DNA of 64,000 bases from Pseudomonas mendocina (GTDB lineage: Bacteria; Pseudomonadota; Gammaproteobacteria; Pseudomonadales; Pseudomonadaceae). Every line of letters starts with the position of its first letter. The stretch's first letter is position 1. The stretch covers positions 62,001-126,000 of the forward strand of contig NZ_LR134290.1 of assembly GCF_900636545.1 (NCBI RefSeq), in the 5' to 3' direction. The notes beneath the pieces are model-generated. The model did not search any database, was not told the origin of the DNA, and saw nothing but the letters and a program-made list of their open reading frames with translations. The position numbers were made by a program, and so were the translations under genes. This document shows, in pieces, positions 35,775-46,070 of this stretch.

Positions 35775-36332
35775 ATGGCCAGCAACTGGCAGATACAGCA
35801 AACGGCGCGAGTGGTACGTGAGGGAGGTGTGATCGCCTATCCGACCGAGGCGGTGTGGGGCCTGGGCTGCGACCCTTGGAACGAAGAGGCGGTGGATCGC
35901 CTACTGGCCCTCAAGGAGCGTCCGATGCACAAGGGCCTGATCGTGGTCGCCGACGACATCGAGCAGTTCGATTTCCTCCTCGATGACCTGCCCGACGTTT
36001 GGCAGGAGCGCCTGGCTGGCAGTTGGCCTGGCCCGAACACCTGGCTGGTACCGCATCAGAACCGCCTGCCCGAGTGGGTTACCGGCGAGCACGACACCGT
36101 GGCCCTGCGTGTCAGCGATCATCCGCTGGTGCGTGCTCTATGCCGCTATACCGGGCCGCTGATTTCCACTTCCGCCAACCCGGCGGGTCGCCCTTCGGCG
36201 CGTTCGCGCCTGCGCGTCGAGCAGTACTTTCCGGGTGAGCTGGACAAGGTGCTTGGCGGTGCCTTGGGCGGACGCAAGAACCCCAGTCTGATCCGTGACC
36301 TGCGTACGGGCGATGTGATTCGCCCGTCCTGA
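35775..36332 (+). CDS. tsaC: Threonylcarbamoyl-AMP synthase TsaC
   Basis: A 185-residue YrdC-fold enzyme that makes threonylcarbamoyl-AMP from threonine, bicarbonate and ATP for the t6A37 modification of tRNA. Signature pieces are [27 protein letters not shown], and [12 protein letters not shown] near the C-terminus. GGGAGACGGTAG precedes the start. The length fits the short, single-domain bacterial type. It lies downstream of dprA, as in many gamma-proteobacteria, and ends just before a REP pair. Confidence 0.95.
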   Translation: MASNWQIQQTARVVREGGVIAYPTEAVWGLGCDPWNEEAVDRLLALKERPMHKGLIVVADDIEQFDFLLDDLPDVWQERLAGSWPGPNTWLVPHQNRLPEWVTGEHDTVALRVSDHPLVRALCRYTGPLISTSANPAGRPSARSRLRVEQYFPGELDKVLGGALGGRKNPSLIRDLRTGDVIRPS

Positions 36333-36342
36333 CTGGCCAATG

Positions 36343-36401
36343 CTCGCGGCTAAAGCCCTTCCCACGATTGTGCAGCTGTGGGAGGGGCTTTAGCCGCGAC
36401 T
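36343..36401. repeat. REP-like inverted pair between tsaC and qor
   Basis: TCGCGGCTAAAGCCCTTCCCAC then GTGGGAGGGGCTTTAGCCGCGA, between two convergent genes. It is nearly identical to the pair at 18044. Confidence 0.8.
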
Positions 36402-36406
36402 GTTTT

Positions 36407-37384
36407 TTACGGCAGCAGGATGGTGGAGCCAGTGGTCTGCCGCGAGCTCAGGGCATCCTGCGCGGCAGCAGCGTCCTTGAGCGCGTAGCGATTGCTGATT
36501 TCCACCTGCAGTTTGCCGCTACTGATCATCGCGAACAGCTCGTCGGCCATGGCTTGCAGGTTCTGCGGCGTATTGGCGTAGCTCGCCAGGGTCGGCCGGG
36601 TGACGTACAGCGAGCCCTTCTGCGCCAGGATACCCAGGTTGACCCCGGTGACCGCGCCGGATGCATTGCCGAAGCTGACCAGCAGGCCGCGCGGTGCCAC
36701 GCAGTCCAGCGAAGTTTCCCAGGTGTCCTTGCCGACGCCGTCATAGACCACCGGGCACTTGGCGCCGTCAGTCAGCTCCAGCACGCGCTGGACGACATTC
36801 TCATGGCTGTAGTCGATGGTCTCCCAGGCTCCCAGTTCCTTGGCGAGGGCGGCCTTTTTCGCCGAACTGACAGTACCGATCAGTTTGACACCCAATGCCT
36901 TGGCCCACTGGCAGGCGAACGAGCCGACACCACCGGCTGCAGCGTGGAAAAGAACGGTTTCGCCACCCTTGAGTTCATAGGTCTGGCGCAGCAGGTACTG
37001 CACGGTCAGGCCCTTGAGGATGACAGCGGCAGCTTCCTCGAAACTGATGCTGTCCGGCAGGTGCACCAGATTGTCTGCCGGCAACACATGCAGCTCGCCA
37101 TAGGAGCCCAGCGGGCCGGTGGCGTAGGCCACACGGTCACCGACGGCGAAGCGAGTGACTTCGCTGCCTACCGCCTCGACCACGCCGGCGGCTTCGGTGC
37201 CCAGGCTCGACGGCAGCGCCGGCGGCACGTAGAGACCATTGCGGTAATAGGTGTCGATGAAGTTCAGGCCGATGGCCTTGTTGGCGACCCTTACCTCGCG
37301 TGAGCCCGGCGCTGCCGGCTGGTAGTCACGGTATTCCAGCACTTCGCTGCCGCCGTGCTGGCTGAACTGAATACGCTTGGCCAT
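36407..37384 (-). CDS. qor: NADPH:quinone oxidoreductase (zeta-crystallin type)
   Basis: A 325-residue medium-chain reductase without the zinc-binding residues of alcohol dehydrogenases. The quinone-reductase signature GLNFIDTYYRNGLY and the NADPH loop HAAAGGVGSFACQWAKALG are present. It reduces quinones one electron at a time in the cytoplasm. ATG 37384 begins MAKRIQFSQHGG; a longer open frame upstream runs antisense to hemF and is not coding. It is divergent from hemF. Order and direction match PA0023-PA0024. Confidence 0.94.
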   Translation of the reverse strand: MAKRIQFSQHGGSEVLEYRDYQPAAPGSREVRVANKAIGLNFIDTYYRNGLYVPPALPSSLGTEAAGVVEAVGSEVTRFAVGDRVAYATGPLGSYGELHVLPADNLVHLPDSISFEEAAAVILKGLTVQYLLRQTYELKGGETVLFHAAAGGVGSFACQWAKALGVKLIGTVSSAKKAALAKELGAWETIDYSHENVVQRVLELTDGAKCPVVYDGVGKDTWETSLDCVAPRGLLVSFGNASGAVTGVNLGILAQKGSLYVTRPTLASYANTPQNLQAMADELFAMISSGKLQVEISNRYALKDAAAAQDALSSRQTTGSTILLP

Positions 37385-37447
37385 CTCGGATTCCTTATTG
37401 GTTTGGAGCCGCTGCATGCGGCGAAAGGCTCTATCCAATCGTCCTGA

Positions 37448-38440
<993 letters not shown>

Positions 38441-38448
38441 GTTTTCGC

Positions 38449-38588
38449 GTAGCCCGGATGCAATCCGGGGCACTTATCGACCGCTCCCGGATTTCATCCG
38501 GGCTACGACCTGACGCCATTTCCCCACAGGAGCCCGCTTGCGGGTGATATGGCCTCAGAGCGAATCGCCAGCAAGCTGGCGCCTACAC
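38449..38588. repeat. Two REP-like families in tandem between hemF and aroE
   Basis: 38449-38507 holds TAGCCCGGATGCAATCCGGGG facing CCCGGATTTCATCCGGGCTACG. 38527-38588 holds GGAGCCCGCTTGCGGGTGAT facing ATCGCCAGCAAGCTGGCGCCTA. Two different repeat families lie side by side and leave only 14 bases before the aroE ATG. Confidence 0.75.
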
Positions 38589-38602
38589 AAACAGGATTTC
38601 TA

Positions 38603-39424
38603 ATGGACCGCTATTGCGTCTTCGGCAACCCCATCGGCCACAGCAAATCACCGCTGATCCATCGCCTGTTCGCCGAGCAGACCGGCCAGGCATTGACCTA
38701 CGACGCACGCCTGGCGCCGCTGGATGACTTCGTTGGCGACGCCCGCGCCTTCTTCGCTGAGGGCCTGGGCGGCAATGTCACCGTGCCGTTCAAGGAAGAG
38801 GCCTTTCGCCTGGCCGACGAACTCACCGAGCGCGCCCGACGCGCCGGTGCGGTGAACACCCTGAAGAAGTTGGCAGGCGGCCGCCTGCTCGGCGACAACA
38901 CCGATGGCGCCGGCTTGACCCGCGACCTGCAGGACAACGCTGGTTTCAGCCTGGCCGGCAAACGTGTCCTGATCCTCGGCGCCGGTGGTGCCGTGCGCGG
39001 CGTGCTCGAACCCTTCCTGGCGCAGAAGCCGGCGGTGCTGGTGATCGCCAACCGCACCGTGGCCAAGGCCGAGCAACTGGTGCGCGAATTCGCCGATCTC
39101 GGCCCACTGGTTGCCGCCGGATTCGACTGGATCGATGCGCCAGTCGACCTGATCGTGAACGGCACCTCGGCCAGCCTCGGCGGCGAGTTGCCGCCCATTG
39201 CACCGAGCCTGATCCAGCCCGGGCATACGGTCTGCTACGACATGATGTACAGCCGCGAGGCGACCGCCTTCAATCGATGGGCCGCCGAGTGTGGCGCGGC
39301 GCGCTGCCTGGATGGCCTGGGCATGTTGGTCGAGCAGGCGGCCGAGGCATTCGAGCTGTGGCGTGGCATGCGTCCTGACACCGCGCCGGTGCTGGCCGAG
39401 CTGCGCCGCCAACTGGCGGGCTAG
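38603..39424 (+). CDS. aroE: Shikimate dehydrogenase
   Basis: A 273-residue NADP enzyme of aromatic amino-acid biosynthesis that reduces 3-dehydroshikimate. The shikimate site is seen as [13 protein letters not shown] and [13 protein letters not shown] with Lys64, then GDNTDGAGL with the catalytic Asp. The NADP loop is [17 protein letters not shown] 38603 is used; an open frame 18 codons longer would run into a repeat element. The next gene starts five bases after the stop. Confidence 0.96.
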   Translation: MDRYCVFGNPIGHSKSPLIHRLFAEQTGQALTYDARLAPLDDFVGDARAFFAEGLGGNVTVPFKEEAFRLADELTERARRAGAVNTLKKLAGGRLLGDNTDGAGLTRDLQDNAGFSLAGKRVLILGAGGAVRGVLEPFLAQKPAVLVIANRTVAKAEQLVREFADLGPLVAAGFDWIDAPVDLIVNGTSASLGGELPPIAPSLIQPGHTVCYDMMYSREATAFNRWAAECGAARCLDGLGMLVEQAAEAFELWRGMRPDTAPVLAELRRQLAG

Positions 39425-39429
39425 CGCGC

Positions 39430-39780
39430 ATGGACGAACACGCGCTGCCGAGGATCAGGGGCTATCACGCCCATGTCTACTTCGACGCGAGCACCCTCGA
39501 TCAGGCCCGTGCGCTGTGCGAAGAAGCCGCGCGGCGCTTCCCATTGAAGATGGGGCGGATGCACGAGCGCCCGGTCGGTCCGCACCCTGACTGGAGTTGC
39601 CAGTTGGCCTTTCGTCCCGATCTGTTCGGTGAGCTGGTGCCCTGGCTGATGCAGCACCGCGACGGTCTCAACGTGCTGGTGCACCCGATCACCGATAATG
39701 AGCTGCGCGATCACCGTGACTGGCCGTTGTGGCTTGGTCAGGTGCGCCCGCTGGATCTGAGTGTGCTCGCGGACGAGTGA
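39430..39780 (+). CDS. DOPA 4,5-dioxygenase-family protein
   Basis: A 116-residue protein of the DOPA_dioxygen family. The family histidines are visible in RGYHAHVYFD, MHERPVGPHPDW and VLVHPITD. Bacterial members are small cytoplasmic proteins whose true substrate is mostly unknown, although some cleave catecholic rings. It starts five bases after aroE, so the two are co-transcribed. I infer no pathway beyond that. Confidence 0.87.
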   Translation: MDEHALPRIRGYHAHVYFDASTLDQARALCEEAARRFPLKMGRMHERPVGPHPDWSCQLAFRPDLFGELVPWLMQHRDGLNVLVHPITDNELRDHRDWPLWLGQVRPLDLSVLADE

Positions 39781-39802
39781 TGGCTGCGGCGAGCTGCCTG
39801 GC

Positions 39803-41374
39803 TCAATCCTCGAACTGTACCGGGCAGTGCTCGGCCCCCTCCAGTTTGAGAATCTCTTCCACCACTTGCGGCCGTGCCTGGCGTAGCACCAGGCTGCGCT
39901 TCAGTGCCTGCAGGCGGCGTGCCTCCTGATGCAGCATCTCCACGCCGGCATAGTCGATGAAGTTGATGTGCCGCGCGTCGATTATCAGGCGTTGGCCGCG
40001 GCTGCGTTGCAGCAGTTGCTGGATGTACTGGCAGGCGCCGAAGAAGATCGAGCCGTCGATGCGCAGCACCTCGTCGTCGCCGTCGTGCCACAGGCGTACG
40101 CGCGGCTGCGAGGTGCGCTTGAGGTAGAAGAACAGTGAGGCCAGCACGCCGGCGTAGATCGCCGTCTGCAGCTCCAGCACCAGGGTGGCGACGAAGGTCA
40201 GCAGCATCACCACGAACTCGGCGCGACTGACCTTGCGCAGCGCCCGAATCGCCGGCAGATCCACCAGGCCCCAGCAGATCAGCAGGATGCCGGCGGCCAT
40301 CACCGGCAGCGGGATATGCGTCAGCAGCGCCGTACCGAATACCGCGAACAGCGCCACCAGCAGGGCCGAGAACACCCCGGCCAGCGGTGTGCGTGCACCG
40401 GCCAGCAGGTTCAGCGCCGAGCGGGTGAAGGAGCCGGCCGACAGCGAGCCGGAGAACCACGGCCCGATCATGTTCGACAGGCCCTGGGCGCGCACTTCCT
40501 GGTTGGCATCGAGGAACTGGTGTGACTTCACTGCCAGCGCGCGGGCGATGGACAGGCTGGTGACCAGCCCGAGCATGCCGCAGGCCACCGCTGCCGGTAG
40601 CAGGCGCAGCACGTCGTCGAGGTCGAAACTCAGCATGGTCAAAGGCGGCAGGCCTCCTTTGAACGGTGCCACCAGGGCGATGTCAGCGGTGAAACGTGCC
40701 GGTAGCAGCCACGCCAGCAGACTGCCGCAGACCAGGCCGATCAGCAGTGCGGGGGCCTTTGGCCAGAGTTTGCGCACGGCCACGCTGAGCAGCAGGGTAA
40801 AGGCCGCCAGGGCCACACTCGGCCAGTGCGCCTCGGGCAGGTGCTGGCCGATCTGCAGCAGGCTGGTCAGCGCCGTGGGTTGGCTGGCGACCTCCACGCC
40901 GAGCAGATTGGGCATCTGGCCGATGGCGATCACCAGGGCCGCGCCGAGGGTGAAGCCGAGCACCACCGACTGCGAGACGAAGTTCACCAGTGCACCGAAG
41001 CGCAACAGGCCGAGCAGCCACTGGAAAAGCCCAGCGAGAAAGGTCAGCAGCAGGATCAAGGCGATGAATTCGTCACTGCCCATGCGCGCCATGGGCGTGA
41101 CGCTGGTGAACAGGACGATGGAGATGGCCGCGGTCGGCCCGCAGATCAGGTGCCAGGACGAGCCCCACAGGCAGGCGATGATCACCGGTACGATGGCGGC
41201 GTACAGGCCGTATTCGGCCGGTAGTCCGGCGATCAGCGCGTAGGCCAGCGACTGCGGCAGGGCCAGGATGGCGCCGGTCAGGCCCACCAGCAGGTCGTTG
41301 CCGAGGGTCTTGCGGCTGGTGCCGGGCAACCAGCGGAGAAACGGCAGCAGGGTCTGTCGGTCGGGTAGGCGCAT
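39803..41374 (-). CDS. SulP-family anion transporter with STAS domain
   Basis: A 523-residue inner-membrane transporter. The SulP signature region GLTGAILALPQSLAYALIAGLPAEYGLYAA is near the N-terminus, about a dozen hydrophobic helices follow, and a cytoplasmic STAS domain occupies roughly the last 110 residues (INFIDYAGVEMLHQEARRL). Such proteins move sulfate, bicarbonate or other anions. It stands downstream of the choX-like and betC genes on the same strand, so sulfate released from choline sulfate is a sensible substrate; bicarbonate cannot be excluded. ATG 41374 is used because the upstream in-frame codon is TTG. Confidence 0.88.
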   Translation of the reverse strand: MRLPDRQTLLPFLRWLPGTSRKTLGNDLLVGLTGAILALPQSLAYALIAGLPAEYGLYAAIVPVIIACLWGSSWHLICGPTAAISIVLFTSVTPMARMGSDEFIALILLLTFLAGLFQWLLGLLRFGALVNFVSQSVVLGFTLGAALVIAIGQMPNLLGVEVASQPTALTSLLQIGQHLPEAHWPSVALAAFTLLLSVAVRKLWPKAPALLIGLVCGSLLAWLLPARFTADIALVAPFKGGLPPLTMLSFDLDDVLRLLPAAVACGMLGLVTSLSIARALAVKSHQFLDANQEVRAQGLSNMIGPWFSGSLSAGSFTRSALNLLAGARTPLAGVFSALLVALFAVFGTALLTHIPLPVMAAGILLICWGLVDLPAIRALRKVSRAEFVVMLLTFVATLVLELQTAIYAGVLASLFFYLKRTSQPRVRLWHDGDDEVLRIDGSIFFGACQYIQQLLQRSRGQRLIIDARHINFIDYAGVEMLHQEARRLQALKRSLVLRQARPQVVEEILKLEGAEHCPVQFED

Positions 41375-41432
41375 GGTTCGGTTCAAGGGTGGGCCGCAGG
41401 CGACTCCACCCTACTCACTTGCGGCGGTTAAT

Positions 41433-42353
41433 TCAAAGTCGCGCCTTCACGGCGGCTAGGCCGTCGCCGCCGTCACGGGTGGTGACGCCCTGCAACCAGC
41501 CATCGAGCACCTGCGGGTTGGCCTTGAGCCAGGCCTTGATCGCCGCGTCGTTGCTGGCCTGCTTGCTCAGCACCTGATCCATGATGCTGTTCTCCATGTC
41601 CTGGGTGAACCGCAGGTTGCTCAGCAGCTTGCCGACGTTCGGGCACTGCGCGGTATATCCCTTGCGCGCCAGGGTGTTGACCAGGCCGCTGGCGCCGAAA
41701 TACTTCTCGCCGCCCTTGAGGTACTTCATGTCGTACTGCACGTTCATCGGGTGCGGCGTCCAGCCGAGGAACACCACGAACTGATCGCGCTTCACCGCAC
41801 GGCCGACCTGCACCAGCATCGCCTGCTCGCTGGACTCCACCAGTTTCCAGTCACCCAGGCCGAACTCGTCGGCGGCGATCATCTGCTTGATCGACTCGTT
41901 GGCCGGCGAGCCGGAGGCGATGCCGTAGAGTTTCTTGCCGAACTGGTCGGCGTGCTTGTCGAGGTCGGCGAAGGTCTTCACCCCGGCTTCATAGGCATAG
42001 GTCGGTACGGCCAGGGTGTACTCGGTGCCTTCGAGGTTCTGCGTGACCTTGTCCACTTCGCCGCTGGTGACGAACTTGTCGTAGTTGCTCTGCTGCGCCG
42101 GCATCCAGTTGCCGAGGAAGACGTCGACCTGGCCCTTCTGCAGCCCGGCGAAGATGATCGGCACGGCCAGGGTCTGGCTCTGCGCTTCGTAGCCCAGGCC
42201 ATCGAGCAGGAAGCTGGCGATGCCGTTTGTCACGGCGATATCGCTCCAGCCCGGATCACCCAGCTTGACCGTGCTGCAGGCTGCATCCTCGGCCCAGACA
42301 TTGCCGGCGCTGCTGAGCGCGGTGGCGAGTAACAGCACATTGAATCGGTTCAT
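41433..42353 (-). CDS. ChoX-like binding protein, probable choline or choline-O-sulfate ABC component
   Basis: A 306-residue periplasmic protein with a signal peptide (about residues 1-21) and the same landmarks as its paralogue at 18855: DPGWSDIAVTNG, FLGNWMP and FLGWTPHPMNVQY. The two mature proteins align over their whole length without visible gaps and look roughly three-quarters identical by eye. No ATPase or permease gene is nearby. Its place between SulP and betC suggests that it brings in choline-O-sulfate or choline for BetC, using a shared ABC core elsewhere. Confidence 0.85.
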   Translation of the reverse strand: MNRFNVLLLATALSSAGNVWAEDAACSTVKLGDPGWSDIAVTNGIASFLLDGLGYEAQSQTLAVPIIFAGLQKGQVDVFLGNWMPAQQSNYDKFVTSGEVDKVTQNLEGTEYTLAVPTYAYEAGVKTFADLDKHADQFGKKLYGIASGSPANESIKQMIAADEFGLGDWKLVESSEQAMLVQVGRAVKRDQFVVFLGWTPHPMNVQYDMKYLKGGEKYFGASGLVNTLARKGYTAQCPNVGKLLSNLRFTQDMENSIMDQVLSKQASNDAAIKAWLKANPQVLDGWLQGVTTRDGGDGLAAVKARL

Positions 42354-42402
42354 GGCGTCTCTCCTTTTTTCTTCTGTTTTGGGGGCGGCAGTCGGTAAAG
42401 GT

Positions 42403-43911
42403 TCATACCTGCGGGAAACGGGCGCGGCGCTCCAGGTCGTCGAGGTCGATGTGGTTGCGCATGTATTGCTGGCTGGCGTCGACCCAGGGCTGGTGATCCC
42501 AACTGGTCAGCTTGCCCTGGCTCAGCGCCTCGGCCACCAATCGGCGGCGGCGTTGGCTGGCCAGGGTGGCGGCGTGGATCGCCGGGATGTCCCAGCGTTC
42601 GCGGGCTTCGGCCAGGAAACCGGCGAGGATGCCCTTGTGCTCGTTGCAGTCGGCCAGGTTATGAAGCTCCTGCGGGTCGCTGTCGAGGTTGAACAGCAGC
42701 AGCGGGTCCTGCTCGGAATAGACGAATTTCCAGGGGCCACGACGAATCATCATCAGCGGGCTGAGCGTGCCTTCGGCCATGTATTCGCCGAGCACTTCGT
42801 CATGGCCGCCTTCGCCCTTGAGGTGCGGCAGCAGTGAGTGGCCTTCCAGCTCCAGGTCGGCATCGACCTGGCCGCCGGCCAGTTCCACCAGGGTCGGCAG
42901 CAGATCGAGGGTGGAGACCGACTGGCTGACCCGATGCGCGGCGAAGCGCTTCGGCGCATGCACCAGCAGCGGTACGCGGGCGGCCATCTCGAACCAGTGC
43001 ATCTTGTACCAGAGGCCGCGCTCGCCAAGCATGTCGCCGTGGTCGCCGGAGAAGACGATCAGAGTGTCCTCGGCTAAACCGCATTCCTCCAGGGTTTTGA
43101 GCAGCTTGCCGATATTGTCGTCGATATAGCTGCAGGCGCCGAAGTAGGCGCGGCGGGCGTCGCGGATCTTGTCCGCCGGCAGCGGCTTGTCCCACAGATC
43201 GATGACCTTGAGCAGGCGCTGCGAGTGCGGATCCTGCTCGGCCTGCTCGATGTGTTGGCGCGGCATGGGAATGTCCACGCCTTCGTAGCGATCCCAGTAT
43301 TCGCGGGGGATGGTGTAGGGGTCGTGCGGGTGGGTCATCGATACGGTCAGGCAGAACGGCTGTTCGGGCGTCAGACGCACGTGGTCGTAGAGATACTGGC
43401 GCGCCTTGAACACCACCTCCTCGTCGAAATCCAGTTGGTTGCTGCGCACGCAGGGGCCGGCCTGCAGCACCGAGGACATGTTGTGGTACCAGCTGGCGCG
43501 CACGTCCGGCTCGTCCCAGTTCACCGCCCAGCCATAGTCGGCCGGATAGATATCGCTGGTCAGGCGCTCCTCATAGCCATGCAACTGATCCGGGCCGCAG
43601 AAGTGCATCTTGCCCGACAGCGCCGTGCGGTAGCCGAGGCGGCGCAGGTAGTGGGCGTAGGTGGGCACGTCGGCGGGAAAATCCGCAGCGTTGTCATAGG
43701 CGCCGATCTTCGAGGGCAGGCGGCCGCTGACCAGGGTGAAGCGCGACGGTGCGCAAAGCGGGCTGTTGCAGTAGGCCGAGTCGAACACGACGGCCTGTTC
43801 GGCCAGCTTCATCAGGTTGGGCATCTGCACCGGCGAGGCGGCATCGTGCAGCGGCAGGATCGGTGCGGCCATCTGGTCGGCCATGATGAAGAGGATGTTC
43901 GGGCGCTTCAT
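42403..43911 (-). CDS. betC: Choline-sulfatase BetC
   Basis: A 502-residue type I sulfatase that hydrolyses choline-O-sulfate to choline and sulfate. The formylglycine precursor Cys53 lies in the C-x-P-S-R motif (PLCAPSR), Asp12 in IMADQ is a metal ligand, and SGDHGDMLGERGLWYK is the second metal site. There is no signal peptide, as expected for the cytoplasmic BetC. ATG 43911 gives the usual MKRPNILFIMADQ start. It is divergent from a LysR regulator and followed by the binding protein and SulP genes, making a choline-sulfate module. Confidence 0.93.
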   Translation of the reverse strand: MKRPNILFIMADQMAAPILPLHDAASPVQMPNLMKLAEQAVVFDSAYCNSPLCAPSRFTLVSGRLPSKIGAYDNAADFPADVPTYAHYLRRLGYRTALSGKMHFCGPDQLHGYEERLTSDIYPADYGWAVNWDEPDVRASWYHNMSSVLQAGPCVRSNQLDFDEEVVFKARQYLYDHVRLTPEQPFCLTVSMTHPHDPYTIPREYWDRYEGVDIPMPRQHIEQAEQDPHSQRLLKVIDLWDKPLPADKIRDARRAYFGACSYIDDNIGKLLKTLEECGLAEDTLIVFSGDHGDMLGERGLWYKMHWFEMAARVPLLVHAPKRFAAHRVSQSVSTLDLLPTLVELAGGQVDADLELEGHSLLPHLKGEGGHDEVLGEYMAEGTLSPLMMIRRGPWKFVYSEQDPLLLFNLDSDPQELHNLADCNEHKGILAGFLAEARERWDIPAIHAATLASQRRRRLVAEALSQGKLTSWDHQPWVDASQQYMRNHIDLDDLERRARFPQV

Positions 43912-44024
43912 GGTGGCGGCTATTCCATACTGTATGTTTATGCGACAGTGCTGGCTCCATGATTCCGGTAGAACGGCAGCAGGGTAAACCCGGCTGCGGC
44001 ACATGCCTCGGATAAGTAGAGCTT
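43912..44024. promoter_or_regulatory. betC / LysR divergent control region
   Basis: A 113-base gap containing the palindrome CATACTGTATG (43926-43936), 15 bases before the betC ATG. This is a plausible core for LysR-protein binding or for the betC promoter. No other strong motif is seen. Confidence 0.5.
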
Positions 44025-44945
44025 ATGTTTAAAGCCATCGATGGGCTGTCGCTCGACGCGCTGCGGGTGTTCGAGTCGGCGGCGCGGCAGCTCAGTTTCA
44101 CCGCCGCCGCCAGCGAACTGGGCAGCAGTCAGCCGGCCATCAGTCAGCAGATCAAGCGTCTGGAGCAGCAACTGGCCACGCGCCTGTTCGACCGCGTCTA
44201 CCGGGGCATCGTGCTGACCGAGGCCGGCGAGCTGCTGCTGGCCCACGTGCAGGAGGGGCTGGCCAGCCTCGATGCCGGGCTCGTCGCCGTCACCGCACGC
44301 CAGCAGCATGAAGTGTTGCAGGTAGCCACCGATTTCGCCTTTGCCGCCTATTGGCTGATGCCGCGGCTGCAGCGTTTCAATCGTCTTTACCCCGACGTGG
44401 ACGTCAGCCTGATCACCAGCGAGCGCGACCCGGCCACGGTGCCCAGCGATATCGACGTGGCAATTCGCTTCGGTGACGGCCGCTTCAAGCATGGCGAAGC
44501 GCACCTGCTGTTCCGCGAGGAGGTGTTTCCGGTGTGCAGTCCGCGTCTGCTCGGCGCGCGTCAGCCTCCGTTGCCGACCGATGTGCTGACCGAACTGCCA
44601 CTGCTGCACCTGCGCCCGGAACACCGTTCGCGCTGGTTCGATTGGGAGGGCCTGTTCCGCGCCCTCGGCATCGCCAGCCTGCCAACGCCCGGCGCGCTGC
44701 GTTTCGACAACTACACCCTGCTGATCCAGGCCGCCATTGCCGGGCAAGGCGTGGCCATCGGTTGGCGCCATCTGGTGGATGAACTTCTCGCGCAGGGGCT
44801 GCTCTGTCGTCTGGGTGACGCTGAAGCGCACTCGGCGCTCGGCTATTACCTTGTGCTGCCCGAGCGCAAACGCCGCCAGCGCCTGACCGCGCGTTTCGTC
44901 GGCTGGCTGCAGGAGGAGCTGGATTCGCCGGCAGCGACCGTTTGA
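44025..44945 (+). CDS. LysR-family regulator, probable activator of betC
   Basis: A 306-residue LysR protein of the GcvA-like branch. The helix-turn-helix (about residues 22-50) reads SFTAAASELGSSQPAISQQIKRLEQQLATRLFDR, and a C-terminal effector domain follows. It is transcribed divergently from betC and is the obvious candidate to regulate the choline-sulfate genes, in the same place as PA0032. The inducer cannot be deduced from the sequence. The length is normal. Confidence 0.87.
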   Translation: MFKAIDGLSLDALRVFESAARQLSFTAAASELGSSQPAISQQIKRLEQQLATRLFDRVYRGIVLTEAGELLLAHVQEGLASLDAGLVAVTARQQHEVLQVATDFAFAAYWLMPRLQRFNRLYPDVDVSLITSERDPATVPSDIDVAIRFGDGRFKHGEAHLLFREEVFPVCSPRLLGARQPPLPTDVLTELPLLHLRPEHRSRWFDWEGLFRALGIASLPTPGALRFDNYTLLIQAAIAGQGVAIGWRHLVDELLAQGLLCRLGDAEAHSALGYYLVLPERKRRQRLTARFVGWLQEELDSPAATV

Positions 44946-45055
44946 CCGAGCCATACTGCAATAGCCAGGCGTGATCCTTATACTGAGCGCCGCCGCACAC
45001 CGCCACCCCGCGAAATGTGCTTGTGGCCCCTCCACTCCAACCGGTGATCTGAACC

Positions 45056-45958
45056 GTGAAACTCCGTCATTCGATTTTGGGCCTGCTGCTGTGCGGTAGC
45101 CTTGTTGTTTCGAACCTCCAGGCCGCGCCGGCCCAGCCCAAGCAGGAGCTGGCTGCCGGTAGTGCATTGCTGATCGATCTGAAAACCGGCCAGGAGCTGT
45201 ATTCCAGCAACCCGGACCTGCGCCTGCCGGTTGCCTCGGTCACCAAGCTGATGACCGCTATGGTGGTGCTCGACGCCAAGCTGCCGCTGGACGAGGTGCT
45301 GCCGATCACCATCCGCGATACCCAGGAAATGCAGGGCGTGTTCTCCCGCGTGCGCATTGGCAGCGAGATCACCCGCCGCGACATGCTGCACCTGGCGCTG
45401 ATGTCCTCGGAGAACCGTGCCGCCGCCAGCCTCGCGCACCATTATCCGGGCGGCCACGCGGCCTTCGTCGCTGCGATGAACGCCAAGGCCAGGGCGCTGG
45501 GGATGCACAACAGCCACTTCGTCGAACCTACCGGCCTGTCCGAACAGAACGTTGCCACCGCCCGTGATCTGGCGCTGATGGTTAAGGCGGCCAACCAGTA
45601 CCCGCTGATCCACCAGTTCAGTACCGATTCCGAAGCCACCGTGGCCTTCCGCAAGCCCAACTACACCCTGGGCTTTCGCAATACCAATGCACTGGTGCGC
45701 AAGGCGGACTGGAACATCAACCTGAGCAAGACCGGCTTCACCAATGCCGCTGGTCGTTGCCTGGTGATGGCCACCACCATCGCCAACCGTCCGGTGGCCT
45801 TCGTGGTGCTCGGTGCCTTTGGCAAGTACACCCATATGGCCGACGCCAACCGCCTCAAGCGCTGGATGGAGACCGGCAAGGTCACCCCGGTGCCGGCTGC
45901 TGCGCTCAGCTACAAGCAGCAGAAGCTGGCCGAGTGGAGCCTGCAGGCCGCGCAGTGA
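45056..45958 (+). CDS. pbpG: D-alanyl-D-alanine endopeptidase PbpG (PBP7 type)
   Basis: A 300-residue periplasmic serine peptidase. A signal peptide (about residues 1-24) is followed by the S11 active-site boxes SVTK (Ser61, Lys64), SSEN and SKTG. It cuts D-Ala-meso-DAP cross-links in peptidoglycan. The start is a GTG at 45056; no ATG precedes the signal peptide in a better place. It stands alone, closed by a strong terminator. Confidence 0.93.
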   Translation: MKLRHSILGLLLCGSLVVSNLQAAPAQPKQELAAGSALLIDLKTGQELYSSNPDLRLPVASVTKLMTAMVVLDAKLPLDEVLPITIRDTQEMQGVFSRVRIGSEITRRDMLHLALMSSENRAAASLAHHYPGGHAAFVAAMNAKARALGMHNSHFVEPTGLSEQNVATARDLALMVKAANQYPLIHQFSTDSEATVAFRKPNYTLGFRNTNALVRKADWNINLSKTGFTNAAGRCLVMATTIANRPVAFVVLGAFGKYTHMADANRLKRWMETGKVTPVPAAALSYKQQKLAEWSLQAAQ

Positions 45959-45975
45959 CCTCAAGTTGATGATGC

Positions 45976-46006
45976 AAAAAGGGCGACTCATCGAGTCGCC
46001 CTTTTT
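45976..46006 (+). terminator. Rho-independent terminator after pbpG
   Basis: A perfect stem AAAAAGGGCGACTC / GAGTCGCCCTTTTT with a 3-base loop; the A and T runs flank the GC core, so it can work in both directions. Confidence 0.88.
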
Positions 46007-46020
46007 CGTTGTGCTGTCGT

Positions 46021-46044
46021 GCAGCCCGGATGCAATCCGGGCTA
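46021..46044. repeat. REP-like unit, CCCGGAT family
   Basis: GCAGCCCGGATGCAATCCGGGCTA, one self-complementary copy of the family seen at 29061 and 38449, between the convergent pbpG and LysR genes. Confidence 0.7.
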
Positions 46045-46070
46045 AGGTCAATCTTCCTCAGTCGTGGTGT

